The notes: generated from the letters alone by a model not told the origin. DNA of 64,000 nt from Jannaschia faecimaris (GCF_900107415.1 NZ_FNPX01000008.1:62001-126000), one strand, 5' to 3'; numbered from the stretch's first letter, positions 25,142 to 33,759 are shown. Program-made: numbers and translations.

Positions 25142-26794
25142 ATGTCCGACGGAAATACTCAGACACCGGCACTCTGGCACCCCGACCTCTGGTCGTTGGG
25201 TGCGGTGTTGATTGCGACGCTGGTGATGGTGCCGATTGTTGCGGTGATCTGGATGGCGTTTTTTCCAACCGAAAACATTTGGCCCCACCTGCTTTCGACA
25301 GTGCTGCCGCGGTACCTTGGAAATACGCTCATTCTGATGGGCGGGGTGGGCGTGTTCGCCGCCATTGTGGGTACGGGGACGGCCTGGCTGGTTTCGATGC
25401 ACGATTTTCCAGGGCGTAAAGTCCTATCTTGGATGTTGCTTATGCCGCTGGCGATTCCGGCCTATGTCGGGGCCTATGCGCTGGTCGATTTCCTCGAATA
25501 CGCGGGGCCGGTTCAGGTGGCTCTGCGCGCAAGCTTCGGATGGCAGAGCGCCGCTGATTATGCCTTCCCTGACATCCGCTCCATGCCCTTCGCGATCCTT
25601 GTGATCGGCCTTTCACTCTATCCTTATGTTTACCTGCTGGCGCGCGCCGCCTTTGCCGAACAGTCGGGGGCTGGTTACGAGGTCGCCCGCGCCTTGGGGG
25701 CCGGACCGTTTCGCCGTTTCGCCTCCGTCGGCTTGCCTCTCGCTCGTCCGGCCATTGCGGCGGGCGTGGCCGTGGTGATGATGGAGAGCGTCAACGATTT
25801 CGGTGTCGTCGATTTCTTCGGGGTGCAAACGCTTACGACGGGAATTTTCTCCGTCTGGCTCTCGGGTGGCAACGCAGGGGGCGCGGCTCAGATCGCGTGC
25901 GTGATCCTGCTGGTTATTGCATCGCTTGTTTTACTGGAGCGGCGCTCCCGCGCACGGCGGCGATTCTGGCAGGCGGCGCGATCACAGCGCCCCGTGAGCC
26001 GCAGCGTGGTCTCCTCCGGGGCAGGTTGGGCCATGGCCTTGGCCTGTGCGGTGCCGATCTTGCTGGGCTTCGTCTTTCCCGTCGGCGTGATGGGCTGGCA
26101 TGCGATCTTTGCCTCCGGGGGATGGGTTGCGCCGGGATTGTTCGGTGCGCTCGTCAATACCGTGACGGTTGCCGGGATCGCGGCGGTGGTGACCGTGGCT
26201 CTCGCACTTTTCATGACCTATGGCGTGCGCATGACGGGTCGGGCGTTGCCGCGCCTGTTGTTGCCAGTGACGACGATCGGGTACGCGGCCCCCGGCGCTG
26301 TGCTGGGTCTTGGTGTTCTGATCCCGCTTGCGGCGCTCGACAATCGGGTGGCGGACATGGTGGTCGGGGTCACGGGATGGGATCCGGGGTTGATCCTGAC
26401 AGGTTCCATGTCTGCGCTTGTCTTCGCATACGTCGTGCGGTTTTTCGCGATCGGGCAGGGGGCGGCAGACGCTGCGTTGACCCGGATTCCGCCGTCGCTG
26501 CCCATGGCGGCGCGATCCTTGGGGCAGGGGCCGAGCGCGGTTCTGCGTCGCATTCACCTTCCCCTGATGCGAGGGTCCGTGGCGATGGCCTTGTTGCTCG
26601 TCTTCGTTGATGCGGTGAAGGAGCTTCCTGCGACATTGCTTCTTCGTCCTTTTGGCTTTGACACGCTGGCGACCCGGGTCCACGATCAGGCCTCGCTGGA
26701 GCGTCTCTCCCAAGCCGCGCCTGCAGCACTCGTAATTACGGCCGTCGGACTTCTCGCAGTCCTCTTGCTCGCCCGGGCAGACGTCGCTAGATGA
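25142..26794 (+). CDS. iron(III)-type ABC transporter permease, two-domain
   Basis: 550 residues with about twelve membrane segments forming two BPD_transp_1 permease halves. Each half has an EAA loop that contacts the ATPase: EVARALGAGPFRRFASVGLP at about 190 and ARSLGQGPSAVLRRIHLPLM near 465. This fused form is FbpB/AfuB/SfuB-like and moves ferric iron (or similar) across the inner membrane. No substrate-binding or ATPase gene is adjacent, so those would be elsewhere. It ends 9 bp before the tRNA-Thr gene. The substrate is not provable from this sequence. Confidence 0.87.
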   Translation: MSDGNTQTPALWHPDLWSLGAVLIATLVMVPIVAVIWMAFFPTENIWPHLLSTVLPRYLGNTLILMGGVGVFAAIVGTGTAWLVSMHDFPGRKVLSWMLLMPLAIPAYVGAYALVDFLEYAGPVQVALRASFGWQSAADYAFPDIRSMPFAILVIGLSLYPYVYLLARAAFAEQSGAGYEVARALGAGPFRRFASVGLPLARPAIAAGVAVVMMESVNDFGVVDFFGVQTLTTGIFSVWLSGGNAGGAAQIACVILLVIASLVLLERRSRARRRFWQAARSQRPVSRSVVSSGAGWAMALACAVPILLGFVFPVGVMGWHAIFASGGWVAPGLFGALVNTVTVAGIAAVVTVALALFMTYGVRMTGRALPRLLLPVTTIGYAAPGAVLGLGVLIPLAALDNRVADMVVGVTGWDPGLILTGSMSALVFAYVVRFFAIGQGAADAALTRIPPSLPMAARSLGQGPSAVLRRIHLPLMRGSVAMALLLVFVDAVKELPATLLLRPFGFDTLATRVHDQASLERLSQAAPAALVITAVGLLAVLLLARADVAR

Positions 26795-26803
26795 TGCCCC
26801 AGT

Positions 26804-26879
26804 GCCCCTATAGCTCAGCTGGTAGAGCAACTGATTTGTAATCAGTAGGTCCGCGGTTCGAGTCCGTGTGGGGGCACCA
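26804..26879 (+). tRNA. tRNA-Thr(UGU)
   Basis: A 76-nt cloverleaf with encoded CCA. The acceptor stem GCCCCTA pairs with TGGGGGC, the anticodon stem ACTGA pairs with TCAGT around loop TTTGTAA giving anticodon TGT (reads ACA), and the T-arm has GGTTCGAGTCC. Its last 16 bases are part of a 17-bp direct repeat found again at 28529-28545, so it is an integration target. Confidence 0.97.
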
Positions 26880-26880
26880 T
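26864..26880 (+). repeat. att-like core, copy 1 (tRNA-Thr 3' end)
   Basis: The 17-bp sequence CCGTGTGGGGGCACCAT ends the tRNA gene and recurs exactly at 28529-28545. Flanking bases differ right after it. This is the expected left crossover site of an element integrated into the tRNA gene. Confidence 0.75.
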
Positions 26881-26928
26881 TTAAAAACAACGGGTTAGTG
26901 GTTGATCTGATGATCCTTCTAACGCGTC

Positions 26929-26965
26929 TCTGCAACAAATCTGCAACATTCTGGTATTCTGCAAC
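26929..26965 (+). repeat. three direct copies of TCTGCAAC beside the att core
   Basis: TCTGCAAC occurs at 26929, 26940 and 26958, within 85 bp of the tRNA 3' end. Short direct repeats at such a distance often are integrase arm-binding sites. No test of this is possible here. Confidence 0.35.
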
Positions 26966-26997
26966 GGGCGACCCGAAGATCGCCCGCGCATGGGATT

Positions 26998-27153
26998 CTA
27001 GACGTTGATCGGGAAGGACCAGAACCGTTCGCCGGTTTCTGCGCATTTCGCGAGGCGGATTTCTGTCGTGTCAGCGAGGCAGATGATCACCGAAGTCAGG
27101 TCGAGGGTTTCCTCGAGGTCACTCAGCGCAGCCTTGATTGTCTGCATGTCCAT
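26998..27153 (-). CDS. small hypothetical protein in the tRNA-proximal remnant
   Basis: 51 residues from the ATG at 27153, which has AGGAG eight bases upstream; the in-frame ORF reaches 27186 without a better site. The predicted protein (MDMQTIKAALSDLEETLDLT...) is acidic, with one cysteine pair (IICLAD, AKCAET) that could bind metal weakly. No family is recognised. It lies inside the DNA between the two att copies and reads toward the tRNA. Confidence 0.4.
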   Translation of the reverse strand: MDMQTIKAALSDLEETLDLTSVIICLADTTEIRLAKCAETGERFWSFPINV

Positions 27154-27164
27154 TAGTCTTACTC

Positions 27165-27425
27165 CTATGTTGACCGAGCGCGCCATGCGCTGCGGTTCGC
27201 CGCAAAGACCTTATCGGGAATGAATGCTGCTTCATCATGGGCCAGGATGCCGTCTTTGATGCCGTAACCACGCGCAGACTCCCCGTCCTGACCGGCTGGG
27301 ACGCAGACGACGGACGAGTGATTGTACAGATGCAGTTCCGTCAACGTGCGCCGCTTGGTCGCGATGGGCAGACCTATCGTTTCCCACACGCGGGCGATCT
27401 TGACGAAAAGTAGTTGGGACTGATG
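27165..27425 (-). pseudogene. relic of a phage terminase large subunit
   Basis: About 85 codons are open in one frame from near 27425 to 27165. The segment QLLFVKIARVWETIGLP, then NHSSVVCVPAG and a GYGIKDGILAHDEAAFIPDK block followed by VFAANRS, follows the TerL ATPase region, where a valine-rich strand and the acidic DEAA Walker-B-type motif occur before a DE(L/V)Y helix. The N-terminal Walker A and the C-terminal nuclease are missing. It abuts the IS5 relic, which probably interrupted it. No functional product is expected. Confidence 0.5.
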
Positions 27426-27541
27426 AAGATAATCCCGCTCGACATCCGCTGGTCATCAAAGCGCTGCACTCCATGGCTCTTCGGACAGTGCGGACGAAGC
27501 CGTGCCATCTGAGCGTTGCTCAGCCAGTACAAGTCGCTCAT
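27422..27541 (-). mobile_element. IS5-family transposase N-terminal relic
   Basis: Forty codons from the ATG at 27541 read MSDLYWLSNAQMARLRPHCP and continue KSHGVQRFDDQRMSSGIIFI. This matches the start of IS5-group transposases (LSDAQMARLEPFFPKSHG... DDRRVLSGIIFI type). The match stops at 27422, where the terminase relic begins, so only the 5' part survived. Confidence 0.72.
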
Positions 27542-27771
27542 GTCGTGCCCCGAAATTCGGGAGCTTGAACCAAGCATTGTCGGGAGTCGCAACCAAATCA
27601 ATGGATCTTGAGCCGAATATGCCCCACGGTGGGAAGCGTGGGGCCTGGATATACATCTCTAGCAGTCAAGTTTTTACGCTGAAATGAAACGAGAAGCCGA
27701 CAGCAAGCTCAACTGCAAATCTGGATGGACTTCCGTCTGTTGGCAATCTCGCTAGGTGTTAGCGGCTTGTC

Positions 27772-28341
27772 TTACCTAGTGTGAGCAATGCGATGGCAGG
27801 TTGGGCAAAGGCAGATTAGGTCTTCCGTACTTGTCACGGTAACATCATGCAGATTGCCCAGCGGACTAAGGTGGTGGACCTCAATCAGGTATTTATCCCG
27901 TTCCCACTGCAGCCTAAATCCGCAGGTCTGACATGTGTAGTCGTCAATAACCTTTCGTTGTTCGACAAGCTTAGGGTCCCTGCTACGCCTGAGGTAATGC
28001 TGCTCTTGAAGGATGCCCTCAATCCCGGCTGCATATGCCGGGGAGCGCATGTCTACAGGATAAGCCTCTTTGCGGTAGTCTGGTAGTAAGCCCCATACGC
28101 CTTTTCCGTGCCCATTTACCGAATAAAACACCGCCCGTCCTCTGTAGTTTTTTGAGCTTTCGGCGTTGTCTTCTACTGTTCTTCGTATTGTGGCTGGAGA
28201 CTGCTTAGTCCAACTTGCACCCGCTTTTTGGCGCTTTTCCTGCGCGAGTGGGTAAACTTTTTCATATGGCGCTTCTCCACCCAACTCGTTGTAGACTTCT
28301 ATCAGGTCGAACAACCATGACCCCGGTTCGATATTTGCCAT
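27772..28341 (-). CDS. HNH endonuclease with N-terminal Mrr-like DNA-binding region
   Basis: 189 residues. The C-terminal HNH/zinc module has Cys137 and Cys140 (CQTCG), the catalytic EVHHLSP with His156-His157, and CPTCHRIAH (Cys179, Cys182, His183, His187). Residues about 8-85 (SWLFDLIEVYNELGGEAPYE, then YSVNGHGKGVWGL) resemble winged-helix domains seen in Mrr-type restriction enzymes. It would cut double-stranded DNA, perhaps in phage or plasmid restriction. It lies between the two att-like repeats as the only intact larger gene there. No cognate methylase is present, so it may target modified DNA or be a homing/toxic enzyme. Confidence 0.78.
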   Translation of the reverse strand: MANIEPGSWLFDLIEVYNELGGEAPYEKVYPLAQEKRQKAGASWTKQSPATIRRTVEDNAESSKNYRGRAVFYSVNGHGKGVWGLLPDYRKEAYPVDMRSPAYAAGIEGILQEQHYLRRSRDPKLVEQRKVIDDYTCQTCGFRLQWERDKYLIEVHHLSPLGNLHDVTVTSTEDLICLCPTCHRIAHTR

Positions 28342-28528
28342 AGTGGGTAAGTCTCCGATTTAGCCCGGTCCGATTTCCGACTGTAGGTCATAGCGCACAT
28401 CATGCTATGGACTTTTGAAGTTCTTTGAGACACAAAATAGGCGCATTTCGGGACACACAGCGCAAATGCTGGTCTGATTATCCTTTGAAAAACAGTGCCT
28501 TCTGGGTCGCTCAGAAGTCATGAATGGC
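28342..28528. other. intergenic, left of att copy 2
   Basis: 187 bp without an ORF of coding character. It would hold the promoter of the HNH gene (which reads left). A low GC content compared with the core is apparent. Confidence 0.4.
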
Positions 28529-28545
28529 CCGTGTGGGGGCACCAT
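28529..28545 (+). repeat. att-like core, copy 2
   Basis: An exact copy of the 17-bp tRNA-Thr end CCGTGTGGGGGCACCAT, 1665 bp after copy 1. It is followed 92 bp later by the integrase relic reading away, the usual order of integrase beside an att site. Confidence 0.75.
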
Positions 28546-28636
28546 AAAGGTCACTTGAAGGCTCTGTTTTTCAAGGATATCAGGCACTTCGCATCCATCT
28601 CGAGACACAACTTGGGACACATATGGGACACTTGCG

Positions 28637-29308
28637 ATGGTGGTGATGATGAAGCTCAAATACGTTGACGATCTACCGGGGGGCCGTAAGCGATTCCGGC
28701 GTCGGTTCTCGAAAGCTGTTGCTGGGGTCTTGGGCGAAGAAGTCTTTCAGGTTCCCATGAAGGCGCGAGAGGGTGCTGCGCTGGCCACGGAGCAGGAAGC
28801 CCTCCTAACCGAATACGAAAAGATCGAGGCGAAGGCCAAGCGCAGGGCGGCGGGGCAAGGCGCGCTCTCTCCCCTTGAGCATTGGCGTGACGCCGTTGCC
28901 GAGGTCGCTGCCATGAAAGACGCCATAGTTGGCGACCTGAGTGAAGATGATCGGCAAGCGGTCTTGGGGGATGACCTCCAGCGCCGGGGTGCCGACCCGG
29001 TCTTGATCAGGGCCTTGATGACCCCCGGCGCAGAGGAGCCTACGGTGACCCTGCAGGATGCGAAAGAGATGTATCGGAAGCGTCGAGTCGATGGGTCTAG
29101 GGGCCGCTACAAGGCGAACCAGCTTGATCGCGTATGCGGGCGCGTGGAGGCGGCGCTCGGCTCTCTCCGTACATTGCCGCTGGTGGACCTGAAAAGGGCG
29201 CACGGGCGGAAGCTGGAGGGTGCCTACCGAAAGGCACGCAAGAAGGATGGTACACCCCTCGCTTCCTCCTCCGTTGGGGGCGACCAGTTCAGCCTCGCGG
29301 CCACCTAG
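28637..29308 (+). pseudogene. int: tyrosine-recombinase integrase, truncated (N-terminal part)
   Basis: 223 codons. The N-terminal DDLPGGRKRFRRRFSK segment and VTLQDAKEMYRKRRVDGSRG resemble phage/island integrases of the alphaproteobacterial DUF6538 type, with the SAM-like core-binding domain present in RYKANQLDRVCGRVEAALGS. The catalytic domain (Arg, His-x-x-Arg, Tyr) is absent: the frame stops at 29308 after a non-matching tail (about 29270 on). Intact relatives are about 400 residues. No frame downstream contains the missing part. The integrase cannot act, so the element is immobile. Confidence 0.68.
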
Positions 29309-29732
29309 GGGGGCACCTTGGGCTCGGAGCGGACGTTAGCTGCGCTCGGCACCAAAGTCCGGTCTGGGCCGAAAGCGCCGATTGGGCAGATTCGAGTGAA
29401 GGTCTGGAAAGTCCCGCTGAGCCGACCTGACTGACGGTCAGTCGCAAGCGGCCCATAGCGGAACTTTAAGCGGTCTTCCGATTTCGCATTGCGGCTTTCG
29501 GAGTGCGGCCGATCATAGATAGCGCAGTATTCTCGGCGATTGAATGATCAAGCCGCGGCCAATGCAGCCGTTCCGGTCGTTGGCGTGGGCACCTGCACAA
29601 CGGTTGAAGATTCCAAGCAACGAGCAGCTGCCGACCTTAAGCTCCCAACATTCAACGCATCGCCCGATCTCTGGGCGTGACATTTGCCAAAAATGAACCG
29701 TTCGTGAGGCATGTCATCTGCCTTCGTTCAAT
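29309..29732. other. 424-bp intergenic region with repeat copy 1
   Basis: No credible ORF. It holds the first copy of the 26-bp dispersed repeat at 29320-29345 and a GGGGGCACC (29308-29316) identical to nine bases of the att core. The rest shows no match that I can name. Base composition is mixed. Confidence 0.5.
29320..29345 (+). repeat. 26-bp dispersed repeat, copy 1
   Basis: First of four same-length copies (others 32694-32719, 35020-35045, 35484-35509). All begin GGGC and end with CTGCGC, with GCGGAC or close in the centre; this copy and the fourth match at 18 of 26 positions. Confidence 0.6.
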
Positions 29733-30857
29733 TCAGGCGTTGAACCAGCGGGTACGGCGCGTCTCGTCGAAGCCGTTCTTGAAAGTCTTCCCCGCGACAG
29801 ATGGCGGATGAAACACGGCCTCGAGTTTTGGGCCCGTCAGAAAATCAAGTTCGGCATAGCTCACGCGGCCATCGCCAAATTCGACGATACAGGTGCCCTG
29901 ACCCGTATTGCGCTGCACGTCGCCGCCTGCGAGCTTTGCAAGGATGGAACTCGACACGGATTGGGCGGCGCTTTCTGCAAATGTGCCCGATTTGGGCAAC
30001 CCGGTCGCCGCCATGTCACCGATTGCGTAGACGTCGGCGAACCGTGTCTCCAACGTCGGAAGGTCGATGGTAACCCAACCGTCTTCGGTCAATCCGCTAT
30101 CGATCACCACCTGCGGCGGCTGATGTTTGGGCACGCCCAGGAACAGCCCGAAGGGCAGTTCGGTCCCATCGTCCAGCACCGCCAGCCCTGGTTCCAGCCT
30201 CACGACTGTTTTCTGCCGCAAAAGGCGGATCCCGTATTCCTCGAACGTATTCACTAACTCGTTGGCCATCTCTGCGGAGGCGGGCATAGGGCTGGACAGG
30301 GGCGAAACGAAGGTGATGTCGCAGGCGTCCCGAATACCGCGTTCGGTAAGGTAGTGATGCAGGGTAAGAGCGCATTCGCTGGGGCCTGGGGGGCATTTGT
30401 AGGGAAACCCGCAGATTCCGACGATAACCGGTCCGCCCGAAAAATCGGGCATGATATCGCGCAGCCGGTCCGCTCCGGCGTCGGAATAGAACTCGTTGCC
30501 ATGCTCGGAAAGGCCGGGCGTCGCGGCCATGTCGTAATCCGCTCCCAGCGCGATCACCAGGAAGTCGGCCTCGTAGGTGCCGCGATTGGTGGTCACGCGC
30601 TTTGCCTCTGCGTCTATGGCGGTGATCGTCTCCTTGACGAGACGTATGCCAGGCTTGGCGAAGGAGGCATAAGGCAGGCGAACGGCGTCCAGCGTCGTCT
30701 TGCCGAACATCACATCAATCCTGGAATATCCAAAGACGAAGCTGTCCCTTTGGTCGATGATGATTACGTCGGCATCGTCGCCTAGAGACCGGGACAGAAG
30801 AGTCGCAAGCTCCATGCCGCCGAAACCGGCCCCGAGAATAAGAACGCGAGATTTCAT
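29733..30857 (-). CDS. SQR-like FAD-dependent oxidoreductase
   Basis: 374 residues with the sulfide:quinone-reductase / flavocytochrome-c fold. The FAD motif is LILGAGFGGMELATLL at the N-terminus, a GICGFPYKCPPGPSEC cysteine segment is near residue 150, and the second FAD motif is VYAIGDMAATGLPKSG. Known relatives oxidise sulfide or reduce quinone at the inner membrane. The cysteines here may serve that chemistry, but the full active-site cysteine pattern is not certain. The gene is intact among relics. It is minus-strand, with its start at 30857. Confidence 0.8.
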   Translation of the reverse strand: MKSRVLILGAGFGGMELATLLSRSLGDDADVIIIDQRDSFVFGYSRIDVMFGKTTLDAVRLPYASFAKPGIRLVKETITAIDAEAKRVTTNRGTYEADFLVIALGADYDMAATPGLSEHGNEFYSDAGADRLRDIMPDFSGGPVIVGICGFPYKCPPGPSECALTLHHYLTERGIRDACDITFVSPLSSPMPASAEMANELVNTFEEYGIRLLRQKTVVRLEPGLAVLDDGTELPFGLFLGVPKHQPPQVVIDSGLTEDGWVTIDLPTLETRFADVYAIGDMAATGLPKSGTFAESAAQSVSSSILAKLAGGDVQRNTGQGTCIVEFGDGRVSYAELDFLTGPKLEAVFHPPSVAGKTFKNGFDETRRTRWFNA

Positions 30858-31074
30858 GATTGACCCTTTTTGGCGTGACCGCCCTCAGAGTTATCCGAAA
30901 ATGCGCCCGGTCACTGGGAGTAGGTCTGGTTAAGTCTCGGAGTGCGTTCTTACGGAAAAACGCACACGCTCAACAGGCAAGGTTTCATCCGCTTTGTCAA
31001 TCAAGGGACAACTCCGTGTCGAGCGCCCAAAGCATGTTAAATACCAAGGGCAGGACGGCGCAGATGGTTGGAGC
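30858..31074. other. intergenic with possible left part of the IS481 relic
   Basis: 217 bp. No intact gene. Any left part of the IS481 element would lie here but cannot be recognised in the three frames. Confidence 0.4.
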
Positions 31075-31797
31075 AGTTCCTGCCACGCTGGGTCGGCTCA
31101 CGCCACGATGCCTCTATGCTTTGCAGCCGTCGATCCCGCATCTGACGCGGTCGGCTCTACACCGATGTCTTCAGCGGCATGGCATCTCCCGTTTGCCTGA
31201 TATCGAGGGGACAAACCAAAGCGCCAGCAGTTCAAACGCTACCCGATCGGATTCTTCCACATCCACTGCCCGGCAGTGCATGTTTACATGCACGAGAGGG
31301 GACATCGCCGAGGTTCAGACCGCCGAGGGTAAGCTCCATCTCTTTGTCGGCATGGACCGCGCCAGCAAGTTCGCCGTGACCCAGCTCGTCGAGAAGGCAG
31401 ACAGGAAGACGGCGTGGGAGTTCCTTCAGCACATGCTCGAAGCGGTACCTTACCAAATTCACACCATTCTCACAGACAACGGCATCCAGTTCGCCGAGCA
31501 GCCCCGGAACCGGAACAAAACCTATTCTCGGCCAATGCGCATTGATATGATCTGCGATGCCAACGGGATCGAGCATCGGCTGACGAAACCGAACCATCCG
31601 CGGCCCAACGGCCAAGTCGAGCGAATGTACCGAACGATCAAGGAGGCGACCGTCAAACGCTACCACTACGACAGCCATGATCAGCTGCGCACACACCTCG
31701 CCGACTTCCTGGCAGCTTACAACTTCGCCCGAACTCTCAAGACGCTCAACGGTCTCACGCCCTACGAATACATCTGCAAAATCTGGACATCAGAGTT
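31075..31797 (+). pseudogene. IS481-family transposase, degenerate
   Basis: The reading frame matches IS481 transposases from CLYALQPSIPHLTRSALHRC onward: GISRLPDIEG, then DIAEVQTAEGKLHLFVGMDR, TDNGIQFAEQP, NGQVERMYRTIKEATVKRYH and LNGLTPYEYICKIWTSE. Between GISRLPD and DIAEV the frame is scrambled: a +1 frame reads KRYPIGFFHIH, followed by about 35 inserted bases. Catalytic Asp, Asp and Glu positions survive, but the N-terminal helix-turn-helix and C-terminus are lost. It is not expected to be active. Confidence 0.8.
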
Positions 31798-31917
31798 GAG
31801 CCACGGCCAAAAACCAATTGTCAATTGCGCTGACCGGAGACGTGGTCGTGCCACTTCCAGTTGGCTACCTGAGTGGACGTATTGCCGGTGGCACGGCAAC
31901 TACCATCAAGCCTCGTT

Positions 31918-32424
31918 TCATTCCAGCTTTTCCAACGTCACCGCAAAGGTACCCTCGACTTCAACAGCGTCCGAAAGGTCGATGTCGCGCCCGAAATTCT
32001 CCGAAGTGCCCAACATTCCTTGAACCCTACCGATAAGGCTGAGCTGGGATCCATCGAAGACGTAGCTTTCTAGAGTCACGGACAACGCGCCGTCCTCTTC
32101 GTCTTCACCACCAAAGAGCCGGAGCGTCGTCTCGCCGTTCTCATAGCGTGACAGCCCCATCTCCTTGCGGCTGGTGTTCCCGCCAGGGGCGTCGAAGCTC
32201 AGCGTGACCACCAGCGGATCCTCACCATCGTTGTTGAAAGCGCGGGCGTAGATGTTGATCGACGGCCAGTTTTCACTACCGCTCCAATCGCTCTGTCGGT
32301 CCCAGAGCGGAACGACCTGCTCCTCGCCTGCGAGGTTAAGGGTCAATTCCCCCACGTTTTGCGCATGGCCTGGCGCAGCAAAGCCGACGAGCGTAGTGAG
32401 AAGTGCGGCAGTTTTCAAAAGCAT
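31918..32424 (-). CDS. secreted hypothetical protein
   Basis: 168 residues. A signal peptide (MLLKTAALLTTLVGFAAPGH, cleaved after AQ) precedes a beta-rich, acidic mature part with repeated GE/GG turns (DWSGSENWPSINIYARAFNN, LSRYENGETTLRLFGGEDEE). No family is recognised. Start at 32424 is supported by the signal peptide; the longer ORF to 32514 is not. A periplasmic or extracellular place is likely. Confidence 0.6.
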   Translation of the reverse strand: MLLKTAALLTTLVGFAAPGHAQNVGELTLNLAGEEQVVPLWDRQSDWSGSENWPSINIYARAFNNDGEDPLVVTLSFDAPGGNTSRKEMGLSRYENGETTLRLFGGEDEEDGALSVTLESYVFDGSQLSLIGRVQGMLGTSENFGRDIDLSDAVEVEGTFAVTLEKLE

Positions 32425-32815
32425 GAAATGTCCTCGCGTTGAACTTATGGCTTCAGCGTAGGAAAGATGTATGCGGTAGCGCAAGATGCGAGACTCTGGG
32501 CTACGAAGCCTCATTGTTGTAGACTACTATCCGAAGGCCGAGCGCGCATTGAGCGCGCCATGGCGAATAACGACATGGGTACCGAGGGGACATTTCCCGC
32601 ATCCATCCACGGCGGCCCCTAGCGTCTGCGGCAGCGATGGTAGGCCTCAAAGCTCAACTTGGCCGATGCTGTACCTTGGACGATGGCCATTTTGGGCGCA
32701 GAGCGGACCTCCGCTGCGCGGCTTACGAACGTCAGCTATGCGGACAAAGCAGACATTGGTCGATTCCCATATGCGGATAAAGTTCATTCGTACACATTGA
32801 ACCTCGGGGCAAATA
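32425..32815. other. 391-bp intergenic region with repeat copy 2
   Basis: No credible ORF. Repeat copy 2 is at 32694-32719. A GCGCGC-ATTGA-GCGCGC hairpin (near 32548) is present without a U-tract. Confidence 0.5.
32694..32719 (+). repeat. 26-bp dispersed repeat, copy 2
   Basis: Same length and frame as copy 1. It differs mainly in the two short variable blocks around the shared GAGCGGAC and GCTGCGC parts. Confidence 0.6.
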
Positions 32816-33759
32816 ATGAGACGCGCTTTCCTTGACAGCTTTCCGATTATCTTAGGGGAAGGGTCTATGTACGAGCGCCTTCGAAGTGGTGGGAGCGAAG
32901 GATTTGACCCCGCCATCGCCTATGCTGGAATGCTGTACGACGAGACAGGACGGGAAGTGCTCGCAGCTACACACCGCGAGTATCTCGATATTGGTCAGCG
33001 ATATGGGCAGCCTATGGTGGCAGCTACGCCCACGTGGCACGCAAGTGCATCCCGCATCGCAAGATCAGCTCACGCCGGAAGAGCGATAAACGCCGATGGC
33101 AGTGATTTCATGAAGGCGCTTCGAGCAAGCTATGGGCCTAACGCTGCGCCGATTTTGATCGCGGGCGTGACCGGGCCGTTCGGGGATGGGTACAAGCCGG
33201 AGGAAGCTCCGGATACTATAGCCGCCATCAATCTACATACACCGCAGATTGCCGCGCTCGCCGAGGCGGGCACCGATTTTTCAAGGTACAGACGCTACCG
33301 AGTGTTGCTGAAGCACGCGGCATTGCCAAAGTACTCGGATCGACTGGCTTACCATACGTTCTGAGTTTCGTAATTCGCCGAGACGGTTGCGTCCTGGACG
33401 GCACGCCACTCGATCTAGCCATCAACGCAATAGACGAAGAAACTCAAAGTTCACCTTCAAGCTACGCCGTCAATTGCGTGCACACGTCGGTTTTCTCCGC
33501 AGCCTATTCATCAATCCATGCTCGCAGCGCAACCGCTGCCGAGCGAATTCTTGGCATAGATGCCAACACATCCGCGAAGACCCCTGAAGAACTCGACGGG
33601 CTATCAGAAATTGACACCGAAGCACCTGATGATTTTGGCAGAAACGTTTCGGCACTGAACGAGAGTTTCGGAATTGCCTATCTAGGCGGATGCTGTGGCT
33701 CCTCAACCGAACACATCGCTGCGCTAGCCGCTCAGTGCGTTGCGAGGGGGGATGTCTAG
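32816..33759 (+). pseudogene. mmuM: homocysteine S-methyltransferase, split by one frameshift
   Basis: Two frames together give a complete enzyme of about 314 residues. The first (32816-33364) reads IILGEGSMYERL and AVTGPFGDGYKP-like segments, then shifts at a run of five T (33277-33281). Adding one T gives GTDFFKVQTLPSVAEARGIA and continues in the second frame to 33759. The second frame contains NCVHTSVFS and the zinc-ligand ending LGGCCGSSTEHIAAL. Such enzymes methylate homocysteine using S-methylmethionine or related donors. The frameshift could be a real mutation or a sequence error in a homopolymer. Confidence 0.78.

Noticed and set aside
26965-26986. Intrinsic terminator after tRNA-Thr
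   Set aside because: The CGGGCGA/TCGCCCG stem has no U-tract, so it was not listed as a terminator.
25982-27046. 354-codon minus-strand ORF over the permease and tRNA
   Set aside because: It reads through a tRNA gene and a well-supported permease, with no motif of its own.
32816-33759. Programmed ribosomal frameshift in mmuM
   Set aside because: A T5 run without a slippery heptamer or downstream pseudoknot makes mutation or a sequence error likelier.
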